Assembly: GCA_002897895.1 (NCBI GenBank)
Contig: BDSY01000077.1
Coordinates: 1-35,360, forward strand
Origin: a bacterium BMS3Abin06
GTDB lineage: Bacteria > Nitrospirota > Thermodesulfovibrionia > UBA6902
DNA: 35,360 bases
Direction of reading: 5' to 3'
Below, one piece after another: positions 8,326 to 16,475 of this stretch; within the stretch, counting starts at the first letter, position 1; every line of letters starts with the position of its first letter. The position numbers and the translations under genes are program-made. The notes beneath the pieces are model-generated. The model saw nothing but the letters and a program-made list of their open reading frames with translations. It was not told where the DNA came from and did no database searches.

Positions 8326-8955
8326 TTACCTGTTTTTCAGATCATTCACAAGAGAACTGTATTTTTTTATTTTTTCATTTACATCAGGGGGAGCTGTTTT
8401 TTCCTTTAAAGACCGGGCCTCACCTGCATCAATAATATTGAGTTCTCTTAACTTTTCAATCATATCACCGGGCTCAGGCGTTACAACATTGCCCCTGCTG
8501 TTACCTGAAGTTTTAGCATGCTCAAGATCCCGGTATGTCTCTTTCAGCTGACTTGAGAGATTTTCATTTTCCTCGATTAAATTCATCATCTTATATGCAT
8601 TCCTGACTGATAATAATAATTGCTGCATTACAAAAGGCTTGACTATATAGTCATATGCGCCTTCCTTCATTGCCTCAAGCGCTGTATCAAGTGTTCCATA
8701 GGCAGTAAGGAGAACAACGGCAATTTTGGGGTTCATCTGTATTGCGGCCCTTAATACATCCATCCCGTCAGCTCCGGGCATTCTGAGGTCAGTGAGCACT
8801 AATTTTATCTCTTCCAGTCTGAGAAGTTTTATTGCTGCATGCCCGTCTTCCGCTACAACAACGGAATATCCTTCTTCTGAAAGAAATTTGACAATCACAT
8901 CCCTTACTATTGCATCATCTTCTGCAACGAGAATCCTGAATTCATCTTTTTTCAA
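8326..8955 (-). CDS. Single-receiver response regulator with coiled-coil tail
   Basis: 209 residues. Residues 5-125 form a complete receiver domain: acidic pocket E12/D13/D14, phospho-acceptor D56 in LTDLRMPG, switch T84 and K106 in IVKPF, with NtrC-like spacing. There is no DNA-binding or enzymatic output domain. The C-terminal 80 residues are charged and helical (coiled coil around 118-145), so output is probably by protein contact. The start is TTG, chosen because AAGGAGGT lies about ten bases upstream. It is the first gene of the operon behind the sigma28 promoter. The kinase at the operon end is the obvious partner. Confidence 0.9.
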   Translation of the reverse strand: MKKDEFRILVAEDDAIVRDVIVKFLSEEGYSVVVAEDGHAAIKLLRLEEIKLVLTDLRMPGADGMDVLRAAIQMNPKIAVVLLTAYGTLDTALEAMKEGAYDYIVKPFVMQQLLLSVRNAYKMMNLIEENENLSSQLKETYRDLEHAKTSGNSRGNVVTPEPGDMIEKLRELNIIDAGEARSLKEKTAPPDVNEKIKKYSSLVNDLKNR

Positions 8956-9039
8956 TCTCTGATCGACCTCCTTAGCCCTTTCTTACACGCTCATGTCTCA
9001 ATAATGCAACCTGAAAATTGTTTCCCCCCTCTTTTCTTC

Positions 9040-9066
9040 TTATCGGGAAATAGTGAAAAAACTTTA
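9040..9066 (-). promoter_or_regulatory. Sigma28 (FliA)-like promoter of the receiver-PilZ-motCD-kinase operon
   Basis: Read on the - strand: TAAAGTTT (9066-9059), an 11-base spacer, then CCCGATAA (9047-9040). That is 8/8 and 7/8 matches to the FliA consensus TAAAGTTT-N11-GCCGATAA with the standard spacing. The start codon of the first gene is 85 bases downstream. Confidence 0.82.
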
Positions 9067-9118
9067 ATAATCAAAGGTTCTTGCAGATACCCTCCTTGCC
9101 CGGTCCGGTTTAATAACC

Positions 9119-9147
9119 TTGACAAAAAAAATTGAATCGGATAGCCT
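9119..9147 (+). promoter_or_regulatory. Candidate sigma70-type promoter of the radical SAM gene
   Basis: A perfect TTGACA (9119-9124) is followed after 17 bases by TAGCCT (9142-9147), which keeps the key T, A and T of the -10. The predicted leader is only about a dozen bases and has no clear Shine-Dalgarno sequence. Confidence 0.35.
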
Positions 9148-9166
9148 TATGATTAATTAATACTCG

Positions 9167-10750
9167 ATGAAATGCCTGCTTATTTCACTACAGTCCAATG
9201 CCAATGTTAATGCCGTAAAGTATATTGCAGCCAGTGTGCGCGATAAAGGGCATGGTGCGCGCATCCTGCTCTTGCCGGGCTATCTGGAGCCTGCGTTGAG
9301 TCCGGCCATAGAAGATTTTATCAGGGATTATAACCCGGATTTGATCGGCATAAGTCTTATGTCTTTCGAGTTTTTTCCTTCAAAAAACCTCTCTCTCCTT
9401 TTACGGAAAAAATTCCGGATACCGATTATATGGGGCGGTGTGCATCCGACAATGAAGCCTGAAGAATGTCTGAAGTATGCCGACTATGTATGCGTGGGGG
9501 AGGGTGAGAAGGTTATTGTTTCATTACTGGAACATATTCGTGACAAGGGCAGGCATATCCCTCCCGAGCTGCCGAATCTGTGGGTAAACAATAAGGGAAC
9601 AATAATAAAGCAGCCTCTCGGTCCGCCTGAGGAGAATCTCGACAGCCTCCCCTTTAAGGAGTATCTGCCGGATTATTATTATGTCTTCCATAAGGAGAAG
9701 GTTCTTAATTTTGCCAAAAACCCGGGCCTGCTACGCAAGTATGCCCTGTACGGCGGCATAAGCCATATGATAATGACGTCAAGAGGCTGTCCCCTGCAGT
9801 GCGCATTTTGCGGAAATTCTTTTCTTATGAATGTATATGGGAAAAAAATCAGGAAAAGATCGGTGGATAACGTTATAAACGAACTGAAAGAAGCAAAGAA
9901 ATATCCGAATATCCTGTATATAAATATAGAAGACGACTGTTTTATCGCGCATACCCGGGAGTGGATACAGAAATTCTGCGATGAATACAAAAGGCATATA
10001 AACCTGCCGTTTATGGTCCGGGTTATTCCTACCATGTTGGACAGGGAAAAATTATCCATGCTCAGGGATGCGGGGCTGAGCGGGATTCTCATGGGGATCC
10101 AGAGTGGAAGCGACCGTGTGAATTTTGAAGTTTATAACAGGCAGATCCGTTTTCCATCGGTTATGAAGGCCGAAAAAATGATTGTGGAGGCCGGGGTTGC
10201 CCTGTATTTAGAGCTGATTGTGGATAATCCTTATGAGACCGAGCAAGACATGATGGAGACTATTGATTCCATATCCAGGCTCAAAAAGCCGTATGTAATT
10301 TCCCTTGCGCACCTGACTTTTTTCCCCGGAACCCCTCTCTCAGAGAGGGCGTTGAATGACAAAATCATCGACCGTGATGCTTACCTGTACAGATATCTCG
10401 GCAAGATTGATGAAATCTATTTGAATAAATTGCTCTGGATGACCCCGTATGTTCCCCGTTTTCTTGTGAATTATTTAAATAAACCGAATGAATCACGAAA
10501 ACAGGTTCACAGACTGTTGGTGAATGTTCTGGATTTCCTCGTCAAAAGGTCTGCCGAGCCCGCTGTATATCTTTTCATTGTAACAAGGTCGTTAAACTAT
10601 AAATTAAACTGGACGGCAAAGATTGTTCTTGCCAACTGGAGGACTGCCCTGTCAAAACTCGTCTTTAATTATTTAGGGATGGGCGACCTGGAATATGATC
10701 AAAAGCTTTCAATGGCCAGAAAGAAAATGCCGGAGTTGTTTGAGAGCTAA
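9167..10750 (+). CDS. B12-binding domain radical SAM protein
   Basis: 527 residues. The N-terminal 150 residues form a Rossmann-like cobalamin-binding domain (KYIAASVRDKGH, GISLMSFEFF, IIWGGVHPTM, VCVGEGE). The radical SAM core follows, with TSRGCPLQCAFCGNSF supplying the [4Fe-4S] cysteines C208, C212 and C215. The order is that of the large HpnJ/BchE-type class of B12-radical SAM enzymes, many of them methyltransferases or acting on lipids, tetrapyrroles or natural products. The substrate cannot be read from the sequence. The C-terminal 130 residues, basic and aromatic, do not recall a known domain to me. It stands alone on the + strand; its stop overlaps that of convergent rnhB by three bases. 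Confidence 0.88.
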   Translation: MKCLLISLQSNANVNAVKYIAASVRDKGHGARILLLPGYLEPALSPAIEDFIRDYNPDLIGISLMSFEFFPSKNLSLLLRKKFRIPIIWGGVHPTMKPEECLKYADYVCVGEGEKVIVSLLEHIRDKGRHIPPELPNLWVNNKGTIIKQPLGPPEENLDSLPFKEYLPDYYYVFHKEKVLNFAKNPGLLRKYALYGGISHMIMTSRGCPLQCAFCGNSFLMNVYGKKIRKRSVDNVINELKEAKKYPNILYINIEDDCFIAHTREWIQKFCDEYKRHINLPFMVRVIPTMLDREKLSMLRDAGLSGILMGIQSGSDRVNFEVYNRQIRFPSVMKAEKMIVEAGVALYLELIVDNPYETEQDMMETIDSISRLKKPYVISLAHLTFFPGTPLSERALNDKIIDRDAYLYRYLGKIDEIYLNKLLWMTPYVPRFLVNYLNKPNESRKQVHRLLVNVLDFLVKRSAEPAVYLFIVTRSLNYKLNWTAKIVLANWRTALSKLVFNYLGMGDLEYDQKLSMARKKMPELFES

Positions 10751-11400
10751 ACTGAATCAAGAGGCAGCGGCACATCCATCACCTTCCTGAAGCTCTTTCT
10801 ATGGATCGGGCACGGCCCGTACAGCTTTATACATTCAATATGCTCTTTTGTAGGATATCCCTTGTGTCCTTTAAAATTATATCCAGGATACTTTTTGTGG
10901 TAATCAAGCATGATATCGTCTCTGACAACTTTTGCAATAATGGACGCTGCTGCAATTGACGCACTTACAGACTCTCCCCTGATTACTGATTTCTGTTCGA
11001 GATCAACATCCGGGAGCGCAACAGCATCAATAAACAGGATGTCCGGTTTTGTTCCTAAATCTTCCACAGCAAATTTCATTGCACGCCTGGTAGATTGAAG
11101 TATGTTGATCCTGTCGATAGTAGTTGACTCTACTATTCCAACGCCCACTGCTCCGGCTGTCCGGACAATCTCCCAGAAAATTTTTTTGCGCTCTTTTTCA
11201 GGAGTCTTTTTTGAATCCCTTAACCCTCTTATAACAATCCCCGGCAAAAGTATTACGGCAGCAGCCACCACGGGACCGGCCAATGGCCCCCTGCCTGCTT
11301 CATCAATGCCTGCAATTACCCGGTATTTCCGGCGGAGGTTTTCATCATTCAAAAAAATGGTAGGGGTGTTTTCATTTAATGGAGAATTTCGGGAGGACAT
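10747..11400 (-). CDS. rnhB: Ribonuclease HII
   Basis: Cleaves RNA in RNA:DNA hybrids and at misincorporated ribonucleotides. It has 217 residues, typical length. The N-terminal signature RVIAGIDEAGRGPLAGPVV includes catalytic D33 and E34. A further acidic site is FIDAVAL near residue 125, and GYPTKEH is near 180. The ATG used has no visible Shine-Dalgarno sequence, and the 20 residues before the conserved block are not conserved-looking, so the exact start is open. It is the last gene of the rpsP-trmD-rplS direction, 122 bases after rplS with repeat DNA between. Confidence 0.95.
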   Translation of the reverse strand: MSSRNSPLNENTPTIFLNDENLRRKYRVIAGIDEAGRGPLAGPVVAAAVILLPGIVIRGLRDSKKTPEKERKKIFWEIVRTAGAVGVGIVESTTIDRINILQSTRRAMKFAVEDLGTKPDILFIDAVALPDVDLEQKSVIRGESVSASIAAASIIAKVVRDDIMLDYHKKYPGYNFKGHKGYPTKEHIECIKLYGPCPIHRKSFRKVMDVPLPLDSV

Positions 11401-11404
11401 TTTA

Positions 11405-11432
11405 AATTAGGAATTACGAATTAGGAATTACG
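11405..11432. repeat. Tandem 14-bp repeat (two units)
   Basis: AATTAGGAATTACG occurs twice back to back (11405-11418 and 11419-11432). A related AATTCGTAATTCGTAATT-like string lies at about 14970-14990, next to a MITE. Too short for a CRISPR; probably intergenic repeat debris. Confidence 0.6.
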
Positions 11433-11477
11433 GGTTAATCCCTCCACTTTTTTCAATGGGGAGTAGTTATCTTCTTT

Positions 11478-11524
11478 TAAACTTTGTGCCTTTGTGCCTT
11501 TGCCACTTTGTGGCTGAGCAGTTC
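11478..11524 (-). repeat. Copy of the TAACTRCTCAGG/GGCACAAAG repeat at the rplS stop
   Basis: On the - strand the sequence begins GAACTGCTCAGCCACAAAG, directly on the rplS stop codon, and continues with GGCAAAG and two GGCACAAAG units. Further along, ATAACTACTC at about 11461-11470 resembles the other end motif. The repeat therefore abuts a coding sequence with almost no spacer. Confidence 0.55.
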
Positions 11525-11873
11525 ATTTCCTGCTGAAAGCCTTTTCTTTCACCTTGGCAGCTTTACCCTTCTTGCCGCGCAGGTAATAGAGCTTCGCCCT
11601 TCTTACATCTCCATGCCTGACAACTTTAATTTGCTCGATCAGGGGCGAAAGCAGAGGGAAGATTTTCTCCACGCCGATACCATAAGATATTTTCCTTACC
11701 ATAAAGGTCTCGCGGGTACCGCTGCCTTTTCTTGCGATACAAATGCCCGTGAATGTCTGGACTCTTTCTTTTTCTCCCTCTTTGATTTTCATACTTACAC
11801 TGATTGTATCTCCGACCCGGAAAGGCTGTATCTCTTTTTTATATCCCTCTTCTATAACTTTAATAGCATCCAT
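11523..11873 (-). CDS. rplS: 50S ribosomal protein L19
   Basis: 116 residues, typical for bL19, a protein of the 30S/50S interface. Recognisable blocks are [78 protein letters not shown] lies close to the ATG. It follows trmD by 118 bases in the classic rpsP-trmD-rplS order. Confidence 0.97.
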   Translation of the reverse strand: MDAIKVIEEGYKKEIQPFRVGDTISVSMKIKEGEKERVQTFTGICIARKGSGTRETFMVRKISYGIGVEKIFPLLSPLIEQIKVVRHGDVRRAKLYYLRGKKGKAAKVKEKAFSRK

Positions 11874-11991
11874 TTTTCCTTTTTTCCCTCCTGCTATAAA
11901 TTGAGTATAATTTATATCCCTTTCATGTTCTGTCTCAAAATCATCATGAAAACATGAAGCATAGTAGGATACCAGCTAACCATGTACGAAA

Positions 11992-12732
11992 TCAAGCATC
12001 TTCATCATATGCATCAATTTCAGAAAGTATTTTTTTGTCCAGCTCAGTAAGCTCCATCTTCTTAATAATATCCGGTCTGACCTTCACTGTCTTTTTGAGC
12101 GCCTGTTTTCTCCTCCAGTATTCTATTTCCTTGTGGTTTCCGGAAAGGAGCACATGAGGGACGGATAACCCTCTGAATTCCCGCGGTCTTGTATAATGGG
12201 GATAATCAAGCAGCCCCCATGAGAATGATTCATCCTCAATAGACCTCTCATCACCCAGCACACCGGGGATGAGTCTTGTTACAGCATCAATTATAACAAG
12301 AGCCGCCAGTTCTCCACCCGTTAATACATAGTCACCAATTGAAACTTCTTCATCCACCAGCGTCTTTACCCTCTCATCAATGCCTTCATAACGGCCGCAG
12401 ATAAATACAAACCTTTTTTTTTCTTTTGAGTAGTCTTCGGCAGAGGCCTGATTAAAAGGCCTGCCCTGGGGAGTCAGCAGAATGACCTTCCGCTGCATGC
12501 CGTCTTCATTGAGAAGGTCCATGGCCCTGAATATCGGCTCCGGCTTCAACACCATGCCTGCCCCTCCACCAAAAGGATAATCGTCAACAGTCCTGTGCGG
12601 GTCTGAGGAAAAGTCTCTGATGTTATAAAGCTTCACATCAAGGAGGTTCTTTGCACGGGCCCTTTTTATGATACTTTCGTTAAGATAAGCAGTAAATATG
12701 TCGGGGAAGAGAGTTAAGACATCACACTTCAT
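11992..12732 (-). CDS. trmD: tRNA (guanine-N1)-methyltransferase TrmD
   Basis: SPOUT-class enzyme making m1G37 in tRNA from S-adenosylmethionine, 246 residues. Motifs are MKCDVLTLFPDIF at the start, DDYPFGGGAGMVLKPEP, the knot region FICGRYEGIDERV and IGDYVLTGGELAALVIIDA, and the C-terminal tRNA-binding part with PHYTRPREFRG and SGNHKEIEYWRR. No strong Shine-Dalgarno sequence precedes the ATG. The upstream 102 bases to khpA contain a perfect hairpin instead of rimM. Confidence 0.97.
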   Translation of the reverse strand: MKCDVLTLFPDIFTAYLNESIIKRARAKNLLDVKLYNIRDFSSDPHRTVDDYPFGGGAGMVLKPEPIFRAMDLLNEDGMQRKVILLTPQGRPFNQASAEDYSKEKKRFVFICGRYEGIDERVKTLVDEEVSIGDYVLTGGELAALVIIDAVTRLIPGVLGDERSIEDESFSWGLLDYPHYTRPREFRGLSVPHVLLSGNHKEIEYWRRKQALKKTVKVRPDIIKKMELTELDKKILSEIDAYDEDA

Positions 12733-12757
12733 TTTTCAGGACACACAAAATTCTAAA

Positions 12758-12780
12758 GGAGAAGGGGCGGTCCCTTCTCC
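12758..12780. terminator. Hairpin between khpA and trmD (possible attenuator)
   Basis: GGAGAAGGG (12758-12766) and CCCTTCTCC (12772-12780) form a perfect 9-bp stem with a 5-base loop. On the transcribed - strand it is followed only by TTTAGAA, so it is a weak terminator at best. It may act as an attenuator or RNA-processing site within the operon. Confidence 0.4.
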
Positions 12781-12834
12781 TCATTTATATTAAGTAATTA
12801 TAAATGTATGCTTTAATACGATGGAATAAATCAG

Positions 12835-13065
12835 CTACTCGAGTATCTCAAGCACGCAGCGCTTGCCGAGTTTTGTGCCTGCAGCGCTCAAAATAGTCCG
12901 CATTGCCCGTGCTGTCTTTCCCTGCTTTCCGATAACCTTTCCAAGATCACTTGTAGCAACGCGCAACTCATATACAGTAGTTCTTTCTCCTTCAACCTCA
13001 GCAACTGAGACGTCCTCCGGTTTATCTACCAGGGATTTTGCTATGTCTTCAATCAGCAGTTTCAT
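12835..13065 (-). CDS. khpA: KH-domain RNA-binding protein KhpA
   Basis: Small RNA-binding protein of 76 residues. The KH domain carries the GxxG loop in [15 protein letters not shown] near residues 42-56. I start it at the second in-frame ATG (13065): GGAGG lies five bases before that codon, while the earlier ATG at 13083 has no ribosome binding site and would add only MQMEVG. It sits between rpsP and trmD, the usual position in many bacteria, and is probably co-transcribed with both. Confidence 0.93.
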   Translation of the reverse strand: MKLLIEDIAKSLVDKPEDVSVAEVEGERTTVYELRVATSDLGKVIGKQGKTARAMRTILSAAGTKLGKRCVLEILE

Positions 13066-13096
13066 ACCCACCTCCATTTGCATTTAGGCTGTTTTC

Positions 13097-13333
13097 TTAC
13101 ACGCCCGAAATTTTCAAAAGTTTTTTTACAACAGAAGTTGGTTGTGCGCCACAGCCAAGCCAGTATCTGGCCCTTTCTGCGTCAATTTTCACTTCAGATG
13201 GATTTTTCAACGGATCATAAGTTCCGATAATCTCCAGAAATGGCCCGTCTCTCCTCTTCCGTGAATCAGCCACTATAACCCTGTAAAAAGGTCTTTTTTT
13301 GGCACCCTTTCTTGTCAGTCTTATCTTTACCAA
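13097..13333 (-). CDS. rpsP: 30S ribosomal protein S16
   Basis: 78 residues, typical for bS16, with [20 protein letters not shown] at the N terminus, [20 protein letters not shown] and the C-terminal VKKLLKISG. The start is a TTG (13331-13333), seven bases after a clear GGAGG. No ATG is available at the conserved N terminus. It lies 156 bases after ffh. Confidence 0.96.
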   Translation of the reverse strand: MVKIRLTRKGAKKRPFYRVIVADSRKRRDGPFLEIIGTYDPLKNPSEVKIDAERARYWLGCGAQPTSVVKKLLKISGV

Positions 13334-13489
13334 ACTACTTCCTCCGAGTTGAATAATTATTAATAATACTAATGATACATGATAAATGACAGATGATTCA
13401 AGGTTAAATAATAACCGTTTTTCTGAACTCCTGTATCTTGTATCAAATGGATTCGCCGGGGCGAAAAGAGTTGCTTTGGTCTGAATCAG

Positions 13490-14809
13490 TTAAAAGTTAA
13501 ACTGCGGCATCCTGAGTCCCTTGCCGCGTTTAAGCTTTTTCAGCATCTTCTTCATTGCAAGATGCTGCTTTACCAGCCTGTTTATATCAGCAACCGTAGT
13601 CCCGCTGCCGGTAGCTATTCTTTTCTTGCGACTGCCGTTCAGTATAACATAATTTTTTCTTTCCTGCATTGTCATGGAATTAATTATCGCCTCTACTTTT
13701 ACGAATGCCCTGTCGTCTATATTAACTCCCTTTAACTGCTTGCCCAGACCCGGAATCATGCCGAGAATATTCTCCAGGGGGCCCATCTTTTTAATCTGCT
13801 TTATCTGATTTACTAAATCCTCGAATGTGAACCTGTCTTTTTTTATTTTATCTTCTAATTTAAGTGCCTCTTCCAGATTAACCGCTTCCTGTGCCTTTTC
13901 AACGAGAGTTACCACATCACCCATACCTAATATTCTCGAGGCCATTCTCTCAGGATGAAAAGGCTCAAGAAAATCAATCTTTTCCCCCACGCCTATGAAT
14001 TTTATGGGTTTGTCGGTTACATGAACAATCGAAAGGGCTGCGCCGCCGCGGGCATCTCCATCCATTTTTGTGAGAATGACTCCCTGAAGATCAAGTTTGT
14101 CATTAAATGACTTTGCAATATTTACCGCATCCTGTCCTGTCATGGCATCGGCAACGAGAAGTATCTCATCCGGTTTTGACTCTCTTTTCAGGTCCTCAAG
14201 CTCGTCCATCAACTGCTCGTCAATATGGAGTCTGCCCGCAGTGTCAAGGATTAAGACATCTCTTCCTTCCAGATTTGCTTTTTTCAGAGCCTCCGGGTAA
14301 ATAGTGACGGGATTATCTCCCGGTCGGGTTGCATGCACAGGCACGTCAATCTGTGTGCCGAGTGCTTTAAGCTGGTCAATGGCTGCAGGCCTGCCGGTGT
14401 CCAATGCCACAAGCATGGGTCTTCTGCCGTCTTTCTTGAAATTGTTTGCAAGCTTTGCTGCCGTGGTTGTCTTGCCGCATCCGTGAAGACCCACAAGCAT
14501 AATAACTGTCGGGGGGTTGGGGGCAAGCCTGATCTTACTCTGCCCTCCGCCCATAAGTTCACAGAGTCCATCATGGACGATTTTCACTACCTGCTGTCCG
14601 GGGGTGATACTCTCAATTACTTCTTTGCCTACGGCCCGTTCCCTGACCTTTTCAACAAAGTCCTTAACCACCTTGAAGTTGACATCAGCTTCAAGCAGGG
14701 CCATCCTGACTTCTTTAAGGGCTGCAATAACGTCTTCTTCTTTGAGAAGACCACGGCCCTTTAATTTTTTGAATATACCATCTAATCTGTCTGATAATGA
14801 TTCGAACAT
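13490..14809 (-). CDS. ffh: Signal recognition particle protein Ffh
   Basis: SRP54 GTPase that binds 4.5S RNA and signal peptides and delivers ribosomes to FtsY. 439 residues. The N domain (1-90) is followed by the G domain with P-loop GLHGCGKTTTAAKLA near 108, DTAGRLHIDE near 189 and TKMDGDARGG near 247. The Met-rich M domain is about 320-439. The ATG has no Shine-Dalgarno sequence; a MITE (14820-14962) ends only ten bases upstream of the start codon. Transcription may come from the trxAB promoter or from within the MITE. Confidence 0.96.
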   Translation of the reverse strand: MFESLSDRLDGIFKKLKGRGLLKEEDVIAALKEVRMALLEADVNFKVVKDFVEKVRERAVGKEVIESITPGQQVVKIVHDGLCELMGGGQSKIRLAPNPPTVIMLVGLHGCGKTTTAAKLANNFKKDGRRPMLVALDTGRPAAIDQLKALGTQIDVPVHATRPGDNPVTIYPEALKKANLEGRDVLILDTAGRLHIDEQLMDELEDLKRESKPDEILLVADAMTGQDAVNIAKSFNDKLDLQGVILTKMDGDARGGAALSIVHVTDKPIKFIGVGEKIDFLEPFHPERMASRILGMGDVVTLVEKAQEAVNLEEALKLEDKIKKDRFTFEDLVNQIKQIKKMGPLENILGMIPGLGKQLKGVNIDDRAFVKVEAIINSMTMQERKNYVILNGSRKKRIATGSGTTVADINRLVKQHLAMKKMLKKLKRGKGLRMPQFNF

Positions 14810-14819
14810 TTTAATTAAT

Positions 14820-14962
14820 TAGAGTCTGTGTATAAACTTGATTTGTCTGTCATTCCGGCAGTCCTTAAGCCGGAATCCAGTATTTTCAACAAGTTATGGA
14901 TGCCCGATTAAAGACTTCGGGCATGACAAAAATAAAAAGCGGCAATTTATACAAAGACACTA
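14820..14962. mobile_element. MITE copy 1 (non-autonomous, TA-flanked)
   Basis: The left end TAGAGTCTGTGTATAAAC and right end TTTATACAAAGACACTA form terminal inverted repeats. The interior holds two stem-loops: ATTCCGGC/GCCGGAAT and GCCCGA/TCGGGC. It shares both ends and three internal blocks with the copy at 31520-31644. There is no coding capacity. It lies between trxB and ffh, ten bases from the ffh start codon. Confidence 0.78.
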
Positions 14963-14992
14963 CTCAGGAATTATTCGTAATTCGTAATTGTT

Positions 14993-15913
14993 TTAAAAAT
15001 TTCCTTCTATATACTTTTCTGCTGCAACGCCGGCTGTGGCTCCATCACCGACCGCTGTAGCTATTTGTTTTAAGGGTTTCGCCCTTACATCTCCTGCTGC
15101 AAATATGCCGGGTGTTGAAGTAGACATGTTCTCGTCGGTAATTATGTAATTGTTTTCATTGAGGTTTACCAGCCCCTTAAGAAACCCGGTGTTCGGGTTG
15201 TATCCTACATAAATGAATACGCCCCGGACTTCAAGCCGGGATTGTTCAGCGGTTTTGATATTTTTTATATGTAAGGATTGAACACCGCTGTCATCTCCTG
15301 CTATTTTTTCAGGAACAGAGTCCCATACTAATTTTATCTTTGGATTTGCAAATGCCCTTTCCTGCAACACCTTTGTTGCCCTGAGCCGGTCTCTTCTGTG
15401 TATTATATAAACGGTCTCTGCAAATTTGGTCAGAAAAAGCCCTTCCTCTACTGCTGAATCCCCTCCGCCTATAACAGCCAGTTTTTCATCTTTGAAAAAA
15501 GCCCCGTCACAGGTAGCACAGTATGAAACCCCTCTGCCTCTGAATGTATCTTCCCCTTCAATTTTCAGAGGTCTCGGATTTGAACCTGTGGCAAGAATAA
15601 TACTTTTAGTCTCGTATTGGGTATTATCCTCAAGGGTTATTTTTTTAATGTTGTCATTCAGAGAAATATCAGCAACAGAACCCTGAATTATTTCGAGTCC
15701 GAACTTAGTTGCCTGCTTTTCCATTTTCTGAGAAAGTTCAGCCCCTGAAACACCTTCTTCAAAACCGGGGTAATTCTCTACCCACTCGGTAGTCATAACC
15801 TGGCCGCCTGTGAAGCCTTTCTCGATCAGCAGGCTTTTAAGCCTTGCCCTTGAAGTATAAAGCCCTGCTGTCAGACCGGCAGGGCCTCCTCCGATAATTA
15901 TTGTGTCATACAT
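14993..15913 (-). CDS. trxB: Thioredoxin reductase
   Basis: FAD/NADPH enzyme that reduces thioredoxin, 306 residues. The FAD-binding GGGPAGL is at residues 8-14. The redox pair CATC (C132, C135) lies in the NADPH domain with GVSYCATCDGAFF, followed by VIGGGDSAVEEGLFL near 150, and the C-terminal FAD motif GIFAAGDVR is near 273. It follows trxA by 13 bases and is evidently co-transcribed with it. Recognition is unambiguous, although flavodoxin-like reductases share the fold. Confidence 0.95.
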   Translation of the reverse strand: MYDTIIIGGGPAGLTAGLYTSRARLKSLLIEKGFTGGQVMTTEWVENYPGFEEGVSGAELSQKMEKQATKFGLEIIQGSVADISLNDNIKKITLEDNTQYETKSIILATGSNPRPLKIEGEDTFRGRGVSYCATCDGAFFKDEKLAVIGGGDSAVEEGLFLTKFAETVYIIHRRDRLRATKVLQERAFANPKIKLVWDSVPEKIAGDDSGVQSLHIKNIKTAEQSRLEVRGVFIYVGYNPNTGFLKGLVNLNENNYIITDENMSTSTPGIFAAGDVRAKPLKQIATAVGDGATAGVAAEKYIEGNF

Positions 15914-15926
15914 GATTTATCTGAAT

Positions 15927-16256
15927 TTATCCGATTAAAGAATCAAGTTTGGATTTAAGCTGAGCCTTCGGCACAGCCCCCACTACCTGATCCATAACTT
16001 TACCTTCTTTAAAAAACATGAGGGTAGGGATGCCCCGAATATTGTAGCGGCTTGCAAGATCAGGGTTCTCATCCGTATTTACCTTTGCAAAGATAACCTT
16101 GCCTTCATATTCCTTTGCAAGCTCTTCAATAACAGGAGCTATTATCTTGCAAGGGCCGCACCATGTTGCCCAGAAATCAACCAGTACAACACTCTGCGAT
16201 TGCAAAACGACCGAATCAAAAGTATCAATCGAAACACTTGTAACTGCATCTGACAT
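15927..16256 (-). CDS. trxA: Thioredoxin
   Basis: 109-residue cytosolic disulfide reductant. The active site is WCGPC (C33, C36) in VDFWATWCGPCKIIAPV. The cis-proline is in IRGIPTLMFF near residue 75. GGAGGA precedes the ATG. A strong sigma70 promoter lies upstream, and trxB follows 13 bases downstream, so substrate and reductase are made from one message. Confidence 0.97.
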   Translation of the reverse strand: MSDAVTSVSIDTFDSVVLQSQSVVLVDFWATWCGPCKIIAPVIEELAKEYEGKVIFAKVNTDENPDLASRYNIRGIPTLMFFKEGKVMDQVVGAVPKAQLKSKLDSLIG

Positions 16257-16311
16257 ATTAAAAGTCCTCCTATATTAATTTATAAATAATATTCCCCAAA
16301 AAACTGTATAA

Positions 16312-16341
16312 ATTATATGTCTTATATAATATCTTTGTCAA
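16312..16341 (-). promoter_or_regulatory. Sigma70-type promoter of trxA-trxB
   Basis: On the - strand TTGACA (16341-16336) and TATAAT (16317-16312) are both perfect hexamers, with an 18-base spacer. The trxA ATG is 56 bases further on, behind a good GGAGGA. Confidence 0.75.
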
Positions 16342-16434
16342 TTTTTAAAATGAGCATTAAAGCATTAAATATTATATATACCGGCAAAGTCAAAAATCGG
16401 TTTCAATCAGATTTTTCGCAGGCAATTCGTCAAA

Positions 16435-16463
16435 TTGACTTTTGCCCTATGCCTATCTAAACT
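16435..16463 (+). promoter_or_regulatory. Candidate sigma70-type promoter of the membrane-protein gene
   Basis: TTGACT (16435-16440), a 17-base spacer and TAAACT (16458-16463). Only 12 bases separate the -10 from the ATG at 16476, giving a predicted leader of about 6 bases. Confidence 0.5.
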
Positions 16464-16475
16464 AAAAAGCTGATA

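Noticed and set aside
11405-11432. CRISPR-like tandem repeat
   Set aside because: Only two 14-bp units without spacers and no cas genes; ordinary tandem duplication.
11484-11957. 157-residue + strand frame over rplS
   Set aside because: It is antisense to rplS and contains the repeat at 11478-11524; Phe/Ser-rich shadow with no support.
13450-13475. TTCGCC/GGCGAA stem between ffh and rpsP as a terminator
   Set aside because: Stem of six with a two- to four-base loop and no T-run in the direction of transcription.
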